From Ruania alba (lineage in GTDB: Bacteria; Actinomycetota; Actinomycetes; Actinomycetales; Beutenbergiaceae): 64,000 bases of DNA. Below the pieces are notes generated by a model, which made no database searches, was not told where the DNA came from, and saw nothing but the letters and a program-made list of their open reading frames with translations. Shown piece after piece: positions 36,178 through 44,917 of this stretch (position 1 is its first letter; every line of letters begins with the position of its first letter). The DNA lies in the NCBI RefSeq assembly GCF_900105765.1, contig NZ_FNTX01000001.1:1150387-1214386 (forward strand), written 5' to 3'. The position numbers and the translations under genes are program-made.

Positions 36178-36207
36178 TTGCGTAAAAAGGTGAGCCCTCG
36201 CTATGTT
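36178..36207 (+). promoter_or_regulatory. Promoter of the siderophore transporter operon
   Basis: TTGCGT (36178-36183), an 18-base spacer and TATGTT (36202-36207). The -10 overlaps the iron box that follows. Confidence 0.6.
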
Positions 36208-36223
36208 GGTTAGGCACACCTCA
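36205..36223. promoter_or_regulatory. IdeR/DmdR-type iron box
   Basis: The sequence matches 14 of 19 positions of the actinobacterial iron box TTAGGTTAGGCTAACCTAA, with the core GGTTAGGC and ACCT intact. It overlaps the -10 of a siderophore uptake operon, where an Fe2+-loaded repressor would block transcription. Confidence 0.7.
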
Positions 36224-36259
36224 CCTGGCGTGCTGCTCCGCACCCTCCGGAAGGACACC

Positions 36260-37309
36260 ATGTTCCGCGCTACACGACGCACCGCCATCGCTGCGGCCGC
36301 CCTGGTCGCCGTCGGCCTCGCCGGCTGTTCCGGTGCTGCCGACTCCACCGACACCTCGCCGGAGGAGACCACCAGCGCGTCCGCCGGTGAGTGGACCCCG
36401 GTCACGGTCGAGCACGCCCTCGGCACCACCACCGTGGAGGAGGAGCCCGAGCGGGTTGCTGCCATCGGCTGGGCGAACCACGAGGTGGCGCTCGCGCTCG
36501 GGATCGTGCCGGTCGGCATGCCCATCACGGAGTGGGGCGATGACGACGGCGACGGCGTGCACCCCTGGGTCGAGTCCGCGCTCGAGGACCTCGGCGCCGA
36601 GACCCCCGTGCTCTACGACGAGACCGACGGGATCGACTTCGAGGCTGTCGCCGACTCCGCCCCGGACGTGATCCTCGCCGCCTACTCCGGCCTCACCCAG
36701 GACGACTACGACACGCTCTCCCAGATCGCGCCCGTCGTGGCGTACCCGGAGACCGCGTGGGGAACGCCCTGGCGCCAGATCATCGAGGTGAACTCCACCG
36801 CGCTCGGTCTGGCCGACGAAGGTGACGCGTTGGTCACCCAGATCGAGGAGAAGATCGCCGCCGCCGTGGCCGAGCACCCCCAGCTCGACGGCGCCACCGC
36901 GATGATGGTCACCCACGTGGACCCCTCCGACCTGAGCGAGATCAACTTCTACAACGCCTACGACACGCGCACTCAGTTCTTCGAGGACCTGGGTATGACC
37001 ATCCCGGAGAGCCTCGTGGAGGTTTCCACCGACCCCACCGTGTGGAACGGCAGCGTGAGCACCGAGCAGGCCGATGTCTTCTCCGACGTCGACATCTTCG
37101 TCACCTACGGCGGCCAGGAGCTCATCGACGCCCTCGAGGCCGACCCGCTGCTCTCCCAGCTGCCCGCCGTCGCGAACGGCTCGGTGGTGAACCTGCCCGG
37201 CGACTCGCCGCTCGGCACCGCCGCGAACCCCACGCCGCTGCAGGTGCTCGAGTCCGACCTGGTGGAGCAGTACGTGGCGCTCCTCGCGGACGCCGCCGAC
37301 AACGGCTGA
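36260..37309 (+). CDS. Iron-siderophore ABC transporter substrate-binding lipoprotein
   Basis: A 349-residue FecB/FhuD-type binding protein with lipobox AVGLAGC (Cys near residue 20) and the two-lobed fold: RVAAIGWANHEVALALGIVPVG near 70, then PDVILAAYSGLTQDDYDTLS near 135. It should capture a ferric siderophore outside the membrane. ATG 36260 is fixed by GGAAGGA. First gene of a four-gene operon. No siderophore synthesis genes are near, so the ligand may be a xenosiderophore. Confidence 0.92.
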   Translation: MFRATRRTAIAAAALVAVGLAGCSGAADSTDTSPEETTSASAGEWTPVTVEHALGTTTVEEEPERVAAIGWANHEVALALGIVPVGMPITEWGDDDGDGVHPWVESALEDLGAETPVLYDETDGIDFEAVADSAPDVILAAYSGLTQDDYDTLSQIAPVVAYPETAWGTPWRQIIEVNSTALGLADEGDALVTQIEEKIAAAVAEHPQLDGATAMMVTHVDPSDLSEINFYNAYDTRTQFFEDLGMTIPESLVEVSTDPTVWNGSVSTEQADVFSDVDIFVTYGGQELIDALEADPLLSQLPAVANGSVVNLPGDSPLGTAANPTPLQVLESDLVEQYVALLADAADNG

Positions 37310-37405
37310 CCACCCGTGACAGACCGCTGAGGAGCCCCGATCACGCCCGCCATCACCGCCGCACCCGCCGCAACCGGAGCCGCCAGGCTGCAACGGTCGC
37401 GGCGG

Positions 37406-38389
37406 GTGCGCGTGCTCGTCCTGCTCACCCTGACGGCGGTGCTGCTGGTGCTCATGGCGGTGTCCGTCTCGTACGGGTCCCGCGAGGTAGGCCTGGACGA
37501 CATCCTCGCCGCGCTCGGCGGCTCCACCGAGGGCTTCGACCACGGCGCCGTCGCCCGGCGGATCCCACGCACCTGGATGGCGGTGCTCGCCGGCGCCGGT
37601 CTCGCCGTCTCCGGTGCGGTGCTGCAGGGGGTCACGCGGAACCCGCTGGCCGACCCGGGCATCCTCGGGATCACCACCGGTGCATCGTTGGCCGTGGTGA
37701 TCGGGCTGGCCTGGTTCGGGCTCGCGTCGGCCACGTCCTACATCCTGGTGGCCATCGTCGGGGCAGCGGGCACGGGTGCCTTCGTTTACGTCGTCGGCTC
37801 GTTGGGGCGGGAGGGCGCCACCCCGCTGAAGCTGGCCCTCGCCGGTGCCGCCACCACCGCGGCACTCGCCTCGCTGGTCACCGCCGTCGTGCTGCCCCGG
37901 CCGGACATCGCCGAAGGAGCGACCTCCTGGCGGATCGGCGGTGTGGGTGGCGCCACCGCCGCCTCGATCACCACCGTGCTGCCGTTCCTCGTGGTCGGCT
38001 TCGTGATCTGCCTGCTCGTGGCCAAGGGACTGAACACCCTCGCGCTCGGTGACGAGCTGGCGGCCGGCCTGGGGGAGCGGGTCGCCCTGACCAGGGGTGT
38101 GGCTGCGCTGGGCGCCGTGGTACTGGCCGGGGCGGTGACCGCCGTCACCGGCCCGATCGGGTTCGTCGGGCTCGTGGTGCCGCACGCATGCCGGATGCTC
38201 GCCGGCCCGGACCACCGCTGGCTGCTGCCGTTGAGCGCCCTCGGTGGGGCGATCCTGCTCACCGCGGCGGACGTGCTCGGCCGGGTGGTGGCACGCCCGG
38301 AGGAGATCGACGTCGCGATCATCACCGCCATCGTCGGCGCGCCGTTCTTCATCGCGATCGTGCGCCGGCAGAAGGTGCGTGCCCTGTGA
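37406..38389 (+). CDS. FecCD-family iron-siderophore permease, first subunit
   Basis: A 327-residue (from GTG 37406) permease of the BtuC/FecCD family with about nine to ten helices. Family motifs: PRTWMAVLAGAGLAVSGAVL near 55 and NPLADPGILGITTGASLAVV near 80, and the C-terminal GPIGFVGLVVPHACRML. GTG 37406 has no ribosome-binding site. Reading 22 codons further upstream, GAGGAG (37329-37334) stands five bases before an in-frame ATC at 37340, which may be the true, rare start and would add a basic N-terminus. Confidence 0.9.
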   Translation: MRVLVLLTLTAVLLVLMAVSVSYGSREVGLDDILAALGGSTEGFDHGAVARRIPRTWMAVLAGAGLAVSGAVLQGVTRNPLADPGILGITTGASLAVVIGLAWFGLASATSYILVAIVGAAGTGAFVYVVGSLGREGATPLKLALAGAATTAALASLVTAVVLPRPDIAEGATSWRIGGVGGATAASITTVLPFLVVGFVICLLVAKGLNTLALGDELAAGLGERVALTRGVAALGAVVLAGAVTAVTGPIGFVGLVVPHACRMLAGPDHRWLLPLSALGGAILLTAADVLGRVVARPEEIDVAIITAIVGAPFFIAIVRRQKVRAL

Positions 38390-39483
38390 GCGCACCCGTG
38401 AAGACCCCCGCAGCCACCGCCGTCGGGCATCGGCCCGGCGGGCGGATGCCCGACCCTGCCGCCGTGCGCGCCGTGGCGGCGGGGCGACGAGCACGCAGCC
38501 ATCGGCGCCGGGTCGTGATCACCGTGCTTGCGGTGCTGGTGGTCACCCTCTTCGCCGTGACGCTGATGGTGGGGCGCACCTTCTACCCGCCCATGGATGT
38601 CCTCGCGGTGCTCCTCGGCCAGGACGTGCCCGGGGCCGGATTCACCGTCGGTACCCTGCGGTTGCCGCGCGCTGCCGTGGCTGTGCTGACCGGCTGCTGC
38701 TTCGGCCTCGGCGGCGTCACCTTCCAGACCATGCTGCGCAACCCGCTCGCCAGCCCGGACATCATCGGCATCACCTCCGGCGCCGGTGCCGCCGCCGCCA
38801 TCGCGATCGTCTTCTTCTCCCTCGGCGGGTTCGCGGTGTCCGTGGTGGCCGTGATCGCCGGGCTCGGGGTGGCGATGGCCGTCTACCTGCTCTCCTACCG
38901 CAACGGGGTGGCCGGGACCCGCCTGATCCTGATCGGCATCGGCGTGGCCGCGATGCTGGACAGCCTCACCTACTACGCCCTCGACAAGGCGCCGCAGTGG
39001 GAGCTGCAGGAGGCGATGCGCTGGCTCACCGGGAGCCTGAACGGTGCCTCCTGGAAGGACGCCACGCCGCTCGCCGTCGCGCTGCTGGTGCTCGGGCCGC
39101 TGCTGCTGGCGCAGGTTCGCAACCTCGGCGCGCTGCAGCTCGGCGACGACACCGCTGCGGCCCTCGGCGTGCGCACCGAGCGAACCAGGATCGTGGCGAT
39201 CGTGGCCGCAGTCGGGCTGATCACGTTCGCGACGGCGGCCGCCGGACCGATCGCGTTCGTCGCCTTCCTCTCCGGTCCCATCGCCGCGCGGATCGTCGGC
39301 CCACGCGGGTCCATGCTGGTGCCCGCCGCCCTCGTCGGGGCGTTGCTGGTGCTGGTCGCCGACCTGGGCGCCCAGTTCGCCTTCGGCACGAAGTTCCCGG
39401 TGGGCGTGGTCACTGGCGTGCTCGGCGCGCCCTACCTGGTCTACCTCATCATCCGCACGAACCGCACCGGAGGTGCGCTGTGA
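38386..39483 (+). CDS. FecCD-family iron-siderophore permease, second subunit
   Basis: A 365-residue permease with a long basic cytoplasmic N-terminus (about 45 residues) before the first helix. Motifs: LRLPRAAVAVLTGCCFGLGG near 86 and NPLASPDIIGITSGAGAAAA near 117. The GTG start overlaps the preceding stop (GTGA) and its own stop overlaps the ATPase gene (GTGA). It forms the heterodimeric channel with the upstream permease. Confidence 0.92.
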   Translation: MSAPVKTPAATAVGHRPGGRMPDPAAVRAVAAGRRARSHRRRVVITVLAVLVVTLFAVTLMVGRTFYPPMDVLAVLLGQDVPGAGFTVGTLRLPRAAVAVLTGCCFGLGGVTFQTMLRNPLASPDIIGITSGAGAAAAIAIVFFSLGGFAVSVVAVIAGLGVAMAVYLLSYRNGVAGTRLILIGIGVAAMLDSLTYYALDKAPQWELQEAMRWLTGSLNGASWKDATPLAVALLVLGPLLLAQVRNLGALQLGDDTAAALGVRTERTRIVAIVAAVGLITFATAAAGPIAFVAFLSGPIAARIVGPRGSMLVPAALVGALLVLVADLGAQFAFGTKFPVGVVTGVLGAPYLVYLIIRTNRTGGAL

Positions 39484-40283
39484 CCCGCGACCGCGAACTC
39501 TCTGTGGAGCACCTGAGTGTTGGCTACCACGAACGTCTGGTAATCGAAGCGCTGGACCTGGCGATCCCGCCGGGGGCGATCACGGCGATCGTCGGGGCGA
39601 ACGCGTGCGGGAAGTCCACGCTGCTGCGCTCGATGAGCCGGCTGCTGAGCCCTCGCGCCGGGCAGGTGCTGCTGGACGGCAAGGCCGTGCATCGAATGCC
39701 GGCGAAGCAGCTCGCGCGGGAGCTCGGGTTGCTCCCGCAGGCTCCGATCGCTCCGGAGGGGATCACGGTGAGCGACCTGGTCGGCCGGGGGCGGCACCCG
39801 CACCAGCGGATCCTGAGCCGCTGGTCCACCGCCGACGACGAAGCGGTCGCCGATGCGCTTACGGTGACCGACACGTTCGAGCTCGCCGACCGGCCCGTGG
39901 ACGAGCTCTCCGGTGGGCAGCGCCAGCGTGTGTGGATCGCGATGGCACTGGCCCAGCGCACCGATGTACTGCTGCTGGACGAGCCGACGACGTTCCTCGA
40001 CGTGAGCCATCAGGTGGAGGTGCTCGATCTGCTCACCGATCTGAACGCCGAGCGCGGCACCACGATCGTGATGGTGCTGCACGACCTGAACCTGGCCGCC
40101 CGCTACGCCGACCATCTGATCGCGCTCGCCGACGGCCAGCTGCACGCCGCGGGAACTCCCGCCGAGGTACTCACCCCGGAGATGGTCCGCACCGTGTTCG
40201 GCCTGAACAGCGATGTGATCACCGACCCGGTGTCCGGACAGCCGCTGATGCTGCCCAAGGGCCGGCACCACAGCCTCGTCTGA
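39480..40283 (+). CDS. Iron-siderophore ABC transporter ATP-binding protein
   Basis: A 267-residue FecE/FepC-type ATPase. Walker A is GANACGKST near residues 38-46, the signature is LSGGQRQRVWIAMALA near 143, Walker B is DVLLLDEPTTFLD near 163-175 and the switch His is in VLHDLNLA near 200. It energises the two permeases upstream. Convergent with the M23 peptidase; palindromic repeat copy B lies between the two stops. Confidence 0.95.
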   Translation: MTRDRELSVEHLSVGYHERLVIEALDLAIPPGAITAIVGANACGKSTLLRSMSRLLSPRAGQVLLDGKAVHRMPAKQLARELGLLPQAPIAPEGITVSDLVGRGRHPHQRILSRWSTADDEAVADALTVTDTFELADRPVDELSGGQRQRVWIAMALAQRTDVLLLDEPTTFLDVSHQVEVLDLLTDLNAERGTTIVMVLHDLNLAARYADHLIALADGQLHAAGTPAEVLTPEMVRTVFGLNSDVITDPVSGQPLMLPKGRHHSLV

Positions 40284-40296
40284 TCGGCCACCGTTC

Positions 40297-40361
40297 GCCG
40301 CGAACGCAACGATGTGCGGCGTCGCGGGCGATTTCTCACGTGCCAAGGTTGCGTTCGGCGC
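40297..40361. repeat. Dispersed palindromic repeat, copy B
   Basis: CGAACGCAAC (40301-40310) pairs with GTTGCGTTCG (40348-40357). Over its full length it resembles copy C at 51905 (shared TGTGCGGCG, ATTTC/AATTC and CACGTGCCAA). It sits between two convergent genes and may serve as a two-way terminator. Confidence 0.8.
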
Positions 40362-40394
40362 GGTGGTGGGCTCGGTGGATGGCGCGCGGCCGGG

Positions 40395-41120
40395 TCAGCG
40401 AGAGCCGATGATCCGCTCGAACCGCCCCGGCACTCCGTTGGTGACGGGCGTGACCAGGGTGGCTCCGCCGTCGGAGGACTCCACCAGGTCGTAGCGTGCG
40501 AACGCGAGCGGCAACCCCTGGGCGACCTTCAGGTCGTGGGAGTCCATCAGCTGGACGTGCAGGTGCGGCATCGTGGAGTTCCCGGTGTGCCCGACGTAGC
40601 CGAGCAGGTCACCCGCGCGCACCTGCTGACCGGCCCGGACCGCCGCTGTGCGCGGTGCCAGGTGGCCGACTGCGACGTACACCGCGTCACCACGATCGGC
40701 CCGCATGATCACGTAGTTGCCGAGCACCTGAGCCATCTGCTTCGGGTTGTCGGGGGTGAAGGTGGCGCCGACGTGCACAGCGCGGGCGGACTCGCGGGCG
40801 GGGTGCACCCAGGAGCGTTCCTTCGCGCCGTCCACCACCCGCACCACCTCGCCGTCGCACGGTGCGTGCACCGGCTGACCCCACGCGTAGAACTCCCGGG
40901 TGGGCGCTCCGCTGAGCAACATCCGCCAGGTGGGGGCCGGGTGGGCGTGGAAGCCAGCGCGAGTGTCCACCTGCACGAAGTCGTAGGCGTAGCGCTGCCC
41001 GAGGAGGTCGGTGCCGTGGCTGGGGATCCGGTGCGCCGGCGTGGTCACCGCCGTCCATCCGGCCCCGCGGAGCGGGAACTGCACGACGATCGGGTCCGGC
41101 ATGGCGCTAGGTCGGGGCAC
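40395..41120 (-). CDS. M23-family peptidase-like protein
   Basis: About 241 residues with the lysostaphin-type fold: AWGQPVHAPCDGEVVRVVDG near 85, YVAVGHLAPRT near 155, and the zinc motif HLHVQLMD near 192. No signal peptide is visible, so it may be cytoplasmic or a degenerate member. Start uncertain: the GTG at 41120 lies seven bases after a minus-strand TAGCGT; ATG 41102 and GTG 41129 are in frame. Confidence 0.82.
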   Translation of the reverse strand: MPRPSAMPDPIVVQFPLRGAGWTAVTTPAHRIPSHGTDLLGQRYAYDFVQVDTRAGFHAHPAPTWRMLLSGAPTREFYAWGQPVHAPCDGEVVRVVDGAKERSWVHPARESARAVHVGATFTPDNPKQMAQVLGNYVIMRADRGDAVYVAVGHLAPRTAAVRAGQQVRAGDLLGYVGHTGNSTMPHLHVQLMDSHDLKVAQGLPLAFARYDLVESSDGGATLVTPVTNGVPGRFERIIGSR

Positions 41121-41176
41121 GAACCTCACGCTACTGCCGCGGGAATGACCGGCACCACTTTCCGGTTGCCTGACAC

Positions 41177-41593
41177 ATGGATTTCAACCAGCAGATCATC
41201 GACACCTTCCGCGCGAACGGCGGCGAGGTGAACGAACCGATGCAGTTCGGCAAGGCCCTCGTGCTCGTGCACGTGCCCAAGAAGGACGGCACCGAGCGGG
41301 TGGTGCCGCTGGCCGCGATACCGCAGGACGGTGGCTGGCACGTGGTCGGTTCTGCGGGCGGGTCACCGAAGCACCCGGTGTGGGTGTTCGGGTTGCGTCG
41401 CGCCGAGACCATCACGATCGAGGTGCCCGGGGAGCCGGTGCAGACGCTCACCGCTGCCGTGAATGAGCTCGAGGAGCCGGCCCGGGCGACGATGTGGGAG
41501 AGGTTCAAGGCCTTCTCCTCGGGGTTCGCCGAGTATGAGAAGAGCGCGCAGGGGCGGGTCTTCCCGATCTTCCGGCTGGAACCAGCCACCTGA
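41177..41593 (+). CDS. Nitroreductase/quinone-reductase family protein (DUF385-like)
   Basis: A 138-residue split-barrel protein of the deazaflavin (F420)-dependent nitroreductase group common in actinobacteria. Visible features: FNQQIIDTFRANGGEV at the start, ALVLVHVPKKDGTERVVPLA near 27-46 and an aromatic C-terminal segment. Single gene, divergent from the M23 gene. The natural substrate and cofactor (F420 or FMN) cannot be decided. Confidence 0.82.
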   Translation: MDFNQQIIDTFRANGGEVNEPMQFGKALVLVHVPKKDGTERVVPLAAIPQDGGWHVVGSAGGSPKHPVWVFGLRRAETITIEVPGEPVQTLTAAVNELEEPARATMWERFKAFSSGFAEYEKSAQGRVFPIFRLEPAT

Positions 41594-41643
41594 TCCGACT
41601 CGAACCGATGGTGAGTACCCCGTCGTCATGATTGTCTGGTCGG

Positions 41644-43419
41644 GTGAGCACCCCGATCGGCGACTACGCCCTCCTGGCCGACCTGCACACCGGACCTCTC
41701 GTCTCGGCCGAGGGGAGTATCGACTGGCTCTGCCTGCCCCGGTTCGACTCCGATTCCGTGTTCGCGGCGATCCTCGGCACGCCCGACCACGGTCGATGGT
41801 TGATGGCACCGTCGGAGGGCACGCTCACCGAGCGCGTCTACGAACCCGGAACCTTCGTGCTGCGCAGCACCTGGAGCACGCCCACCGGCACCGCGGAGAT
41901 CACCGAGTTCATGCCGATCGACGGCGACCGTGCCGACATCGTGCGGATCGCCCGCTGCACCAGCGGTGAGGTCACGATCGTGCACGACCTGCGGCTGCGC
42001 CCGGAGTACGCCGCCTCGCTGCCATGGGTTCGGAGGGTCGATGATCCCGGTGAGACCTCCGACGGCAGTGCGTACCTGCTCGCTATCGCCGGCCCGGACG
42101 CGTACGCGCTGCGTGGACCGGCACTGACATCAGCCGGGCGCCGGCACGAGGGCGCGTTCACCCTGACGGCGCAACAGGAGGCGGTCTGGGACCTCACCTG
42201 GGCGCCGTCGTATCGCCCCATCCCGCCCCCGCTCGACGTGTCCGCGGCACTGGAGACCACCCGCGCCTACTGGCGTGACTGGGCTGCCCGGGCCGTGTGC
42301 GAGGGGCCGTGGGCGGATGCGGTGGAGCGGTCGTTGCTGGTGCTGCGGGCGCTCACCCACATCGAGACCGGTGGCATCGTCGCGGCCCCGACCACCTCGC
42401 TGCCGGAGGACCCCGGCGGGGTGCGCAACTGGGACTACCGGTTCTGCTGGCTGCGCGACTCCGCGCTCACCCTGGAGGCGCTGCTCGCGCACGGGCGCAC
42501 CGAGGTGGCCCACCACTGGCGGGACTGGCTGCTGCGAGCGGTGGCCGGCGACCCCGAGGACCTGCAGATCATGTACGGGATCGCGGGGGAGCGGCAATTG
42601 CCCGAGCGCACCCTGGAGCACCTGCCCGGGCACCTGGCCTCACGCCCGGTACGGATCGGGAATGGCGCCGTCGGGCAGTTCCAGGCCGACGTGGTGGGGG
42701 AGGTGCTGATCGCCCTGGACAAACTGCGCACGGCCGGCGTGGCCGAGGACGATTTCTCCTGGCCGTTGCAGCGGGCGATGATCGATTACGCAGTGCGCGC
42801 GATCGAACGCAAGGACCAGGGCCTGTGGGAGATGCGCGGCGACCCGCACTACTTCACCCACTCCCGGGTGATGATCTGGGCCGCACTGGACCGGGGCGTG
42901 CGAGCGGTCACCGAGCACCACCTGCCCGGCCCGGCGCAGGAGTGGTCCCGGCTGCGGGACGAGTTGCGCGAGGAGATCCTCACCCGCGGCGTCCACCCCG
43001 AGACCGGCGCCTTCACCCAGCACTACGACACCCGGGAGGTGGACGCCTCCCTGCTGCAGCTTCCGCAGACCGGGTTCGTCGGCTACGACGACCCGCGGAT
43101 GCTCGCCACCGTGGCGCAGATGGAGCGCGAGCTGCTGCACGAGGGCCTGCTGCTGCGCTACCGCACCATCGGTACGGATGGGCTCAGCGGCGACGAGTAC
43201 CCCTTCCTCGCCTGCTCGTTCTGGCTCGTGGAGCAGTACGCCCACAGCGGCAGGCGATCCGACGCCGTCGCCCTGATGGACCGCCTGGTGGGGCTGCGCA
43301 CCGACCTGGGCCTGCTCGCCGAGGAGTACGACCCGGCCGGCTCCCGGCAGATGGGAAACTTCCCCCAGGCGTTCTCGCACCTCGCCTTGGTGCGCGCCGC
43401 CGACGCCCTCGGGCAGTAG
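41644..43419 (+). CDS. Glycoside hydrolase family 15 protein (glucoamylase/trehalase-like)
   Basis: A 591-residue cytosolic enzyme. N-terminal beta-domain starts TPIGDYALLADLHTGPLVSA; the (alpha/alpha)6 barrel carries GGVRNWDYRFCWLRDSALTL near 258 and the second acid region near LPQTGFVGYDDPRM (471) and CSFWLVEQYA (525). Actinobacterial members without signal peptide include trehalases, so trehalose is a likely substrate. GTG 41644 gives the family N-terminus. Followed 27 bases later by G6PD, so the glucose produced may enter the pentose-phosphate route. Confidence 0.9.
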   Translation: MSTPIGDYALLADLHTGPLVSAEGSIDWLCLPRFDSDSVFAAILGTPDHGRWLMAPSEGTLTERVYEPGTFVLRSTWSTPTGTAEITEFMPIDGDRADIVRIARCTSGEVTIVHDLRLRPEYAASLPWVRRVDDPGETSDGSAYLLAIAGPDAYALRGPALTSAGRRHEGAFTLTAQQEAVWDLTWAPSYRPIPPPLDVSAALETTRAYWRDWAARAVCEGPWADAVERSLLVLRALTHIETGGIVAAPTTSLPEDPGGVRNWDYRFCWLRDSALTLEALLAHGRTEVAHHWRDWLLRAVAGDPEDLQIMYGIAGERQLPERTLEHLPGHLASRPVRIGNGAVGQFQADVVGEVLIALDKLRTAGVAEDDFSWPLQRAMIDYAVRAIERKDQGLWEMRGDPHYFTHSRVMIWAALDRGVRAVTEHHLPGPAQEWSRLRDELREEILTRGVHPETGAFTQHYDTREVDASLLQLPQTGFVGYDDPRMLATVAQMERELLHEGLLLRYRTIGTDGLSGDEYPFLACSFWLVEQYAHSGRRSDAVALMDRLVGLRTDLGLLAEEYDPAGSRQMGNFPQAFSHLALVRAADALGQ

Positions 43420-43446
43420 CCCCCACCTCAGCGAATCGGAGCCTGC

Positions 43447-44886
43447 ATGACCCCCACCTGCACCCTGGTGATCCTCGGCGCCTCGGGCGACCTCACCGAG
43501 CGGCTCCTGCTGCCTGGGATCGGGTCACTGCTTGAGCGGGAACCGGACCGGGCGTTGCGCATCGTCGGCTCGGACCGCGCGCCGATGACCGATGGTGAGT
43601 TCGGTCAGCTCCTGATGCGTACGCTCACCGCCGGGGGTGCCCCCGAGGCGGTGGCCCGTCGGATCGCCGACGGCGCAGCGTACGTGTGCGCGGACGTCAC
43701 CGATCCCTCCGGGTTGCGTGAGGTGGTGGGGACCGCAGCCGGGTGCGCTGTGGGGCGGCGCGGCAGTGGCCGTCGCGCGCACCAGGGGGCTGCCGACGGC
43801 GGAGGTCACCTCGTGCTGTACTTCGCCCTGCCGCCGGCGGTCACCGAGCGGGCCTGCGCAGCCTTGCAGGAGGTGGATCTGCCGGACCGGACGCACCTGG
43901 CGATGGAGAAGCCGTTCGGGCGGGACGAGGCCAGCGCACGGGAGCTGAACGAGCGGGTCGCCACGCTCGTGCCGGAGGCGCAGGTGCACCGGGTGGACCA
44001 CTTCCTCGGCAAGTCCACCGTGCTCGACTTGATCGCGCTGCGTTTCGCGAACCGCCTGTTCCAGGCCGTGTGGAGCGCCGAGCACATCGAGAGCATCGAG
44101 ATCGCCTACGACGAGTCCCTCGCGCTGGAGGGCCGGGCCGGCTACTACGATCACGCGGGTGCGCTGCGGGACATGATCCAGTCCCACCTGCTGCAGGTGC
44201 TGGCGCTCGTGGCGATGGAGCCACCGGCGCGGATCACCGACCGGGACCTGCGCGATGCCACCGCAACCGTGCTGCGCGCCACCCGGCTGTGGGGTGGCGG
44301 ACCCGAGACGGCGAGCCGGCGCGCCCGGTACACGGCCGGGCAGATCGGGGACCGGCAGGTGCCGGCGTACGTCGACGAGGACGGCGTGGACCCTGGGCGG
44401 GAAACGGAGACCCTCGCCCAGGTGACGGTGGAGGTGGCGAACCCGCGCTGGGCGGGCGTGCCGATCACGTTGCGCTCCGGCAAGGCGCTCGGGGTGACCC
44501 GCAAGCACGTGGTGATCACCTTCGCCGACGTGCGGCACCTACCGGACGGTCTCACCGGGCCGGATCCCCAGGACCAGCTGGTGATCGGGCTGAGCCCGGA
44601 CGTGATGGAGCTGCGGATCACCACCAACGGCACCTCCGACCCGCTCGCCCTGGAGCAGAGCGTCTTCGCCACCACGCTGCGCGAGGCCGAGCTGGAGGCC
44701 TACGGCGAGGTGCTCACCGGGATCCTGGACGGTGACCCGATGCTCACCGTCCGTGGGGACGCCGCCGAGGAGTGCTGGCGCATCTGCGACGAGGTGCTCG
44801 CCGCCTGGGCCGGCGGGACCGTGCCGATGGAGGAATACCCGGCCGGCGCCGCGGTGCCCCGCGACTGGGGTGCCGCGCTCGACTGA
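43447..44886 (+). CDS. zwf: Glucose-6-phosphate dehydrogenase
   Basis: A 479-residue enzyme oxidising glucose-6-phosphate to 6-phosphogluconolactone with NADP. The coenzyme loop is GASGDLTERLLLPG near residue 10, the substrate site is the family motif RVDHFLGKSTV near 181, and the Lys in MEKPFGRD near 153 is present. An unusual Arg/Gly/Ala-rich stretch (GRRGSGRRAHQGAADGGG, near 103-120) interrupts the segment before LYFALPP. Start ATG after CGGAG. It lies apart from the tal/tkt/opcA cluster usual in actinobacteria and may be a second copy. Confidence 0.92.
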   Translation: MTPTCTLVILGASGDLTERLLLPGIGSLLEREPDRALRIVGSDRAPMTDGEFGQLLMRTLTAGGAPEAVARRIADGAAYVCADVTDPSGLREVVGTAAGCAVGRRGSGRRAHQGAADGGGHLVLYFALPPAVTERACAALQEVDLPDRTHLAMEKPFGRDEASARELNERVATLVPEAQVHRVDHFLGKSTVLDLIALRFANRLFQAVWSAEHIESIEIAYDESLALEGRAGYYDHAGALRDMIQSHLLQVLALVAMEPPARITDRDLRDATATVLRATRLWGGGPETASRRARYTAGQIGDRQVPAYVDEDGVDPGRETETLAQVTVEVANPRWAGVPITLRSGKALGVTRKHVVITFADVRHLPDGLTGPDPQDQLVIGLSPDVMELRITTNGTSDPLALEQSVFATTLREAELEAYGEVLTGILDGDPMLTVRGDAAEECWRICDEVLAAWAGGTVPMEEYPAGAAVPRDWGAALD

Positions 44887-44905
44887 CGCATTCTGGAGGC
44901 GTGCG

Positions 44906-44911
44906 TACGCT
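44906..44911 (+). promoter_or_regulatory. -10 element TACGCT of the exonuclease III gene
   Basis: TACGCT ends six bases before the GTG at 44918, the same leaderless spacing as at metH. Confidence 0.45.
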
Positions 44912-44917
44912 GAGGCG

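Noticed and set aside
36221-38494. A 757-codon minus-strand frame opposite the siderophore transporter genes
   Set aside because: It has no family features, and it lies opposite genes with clear lipobox and FecCD motifs.
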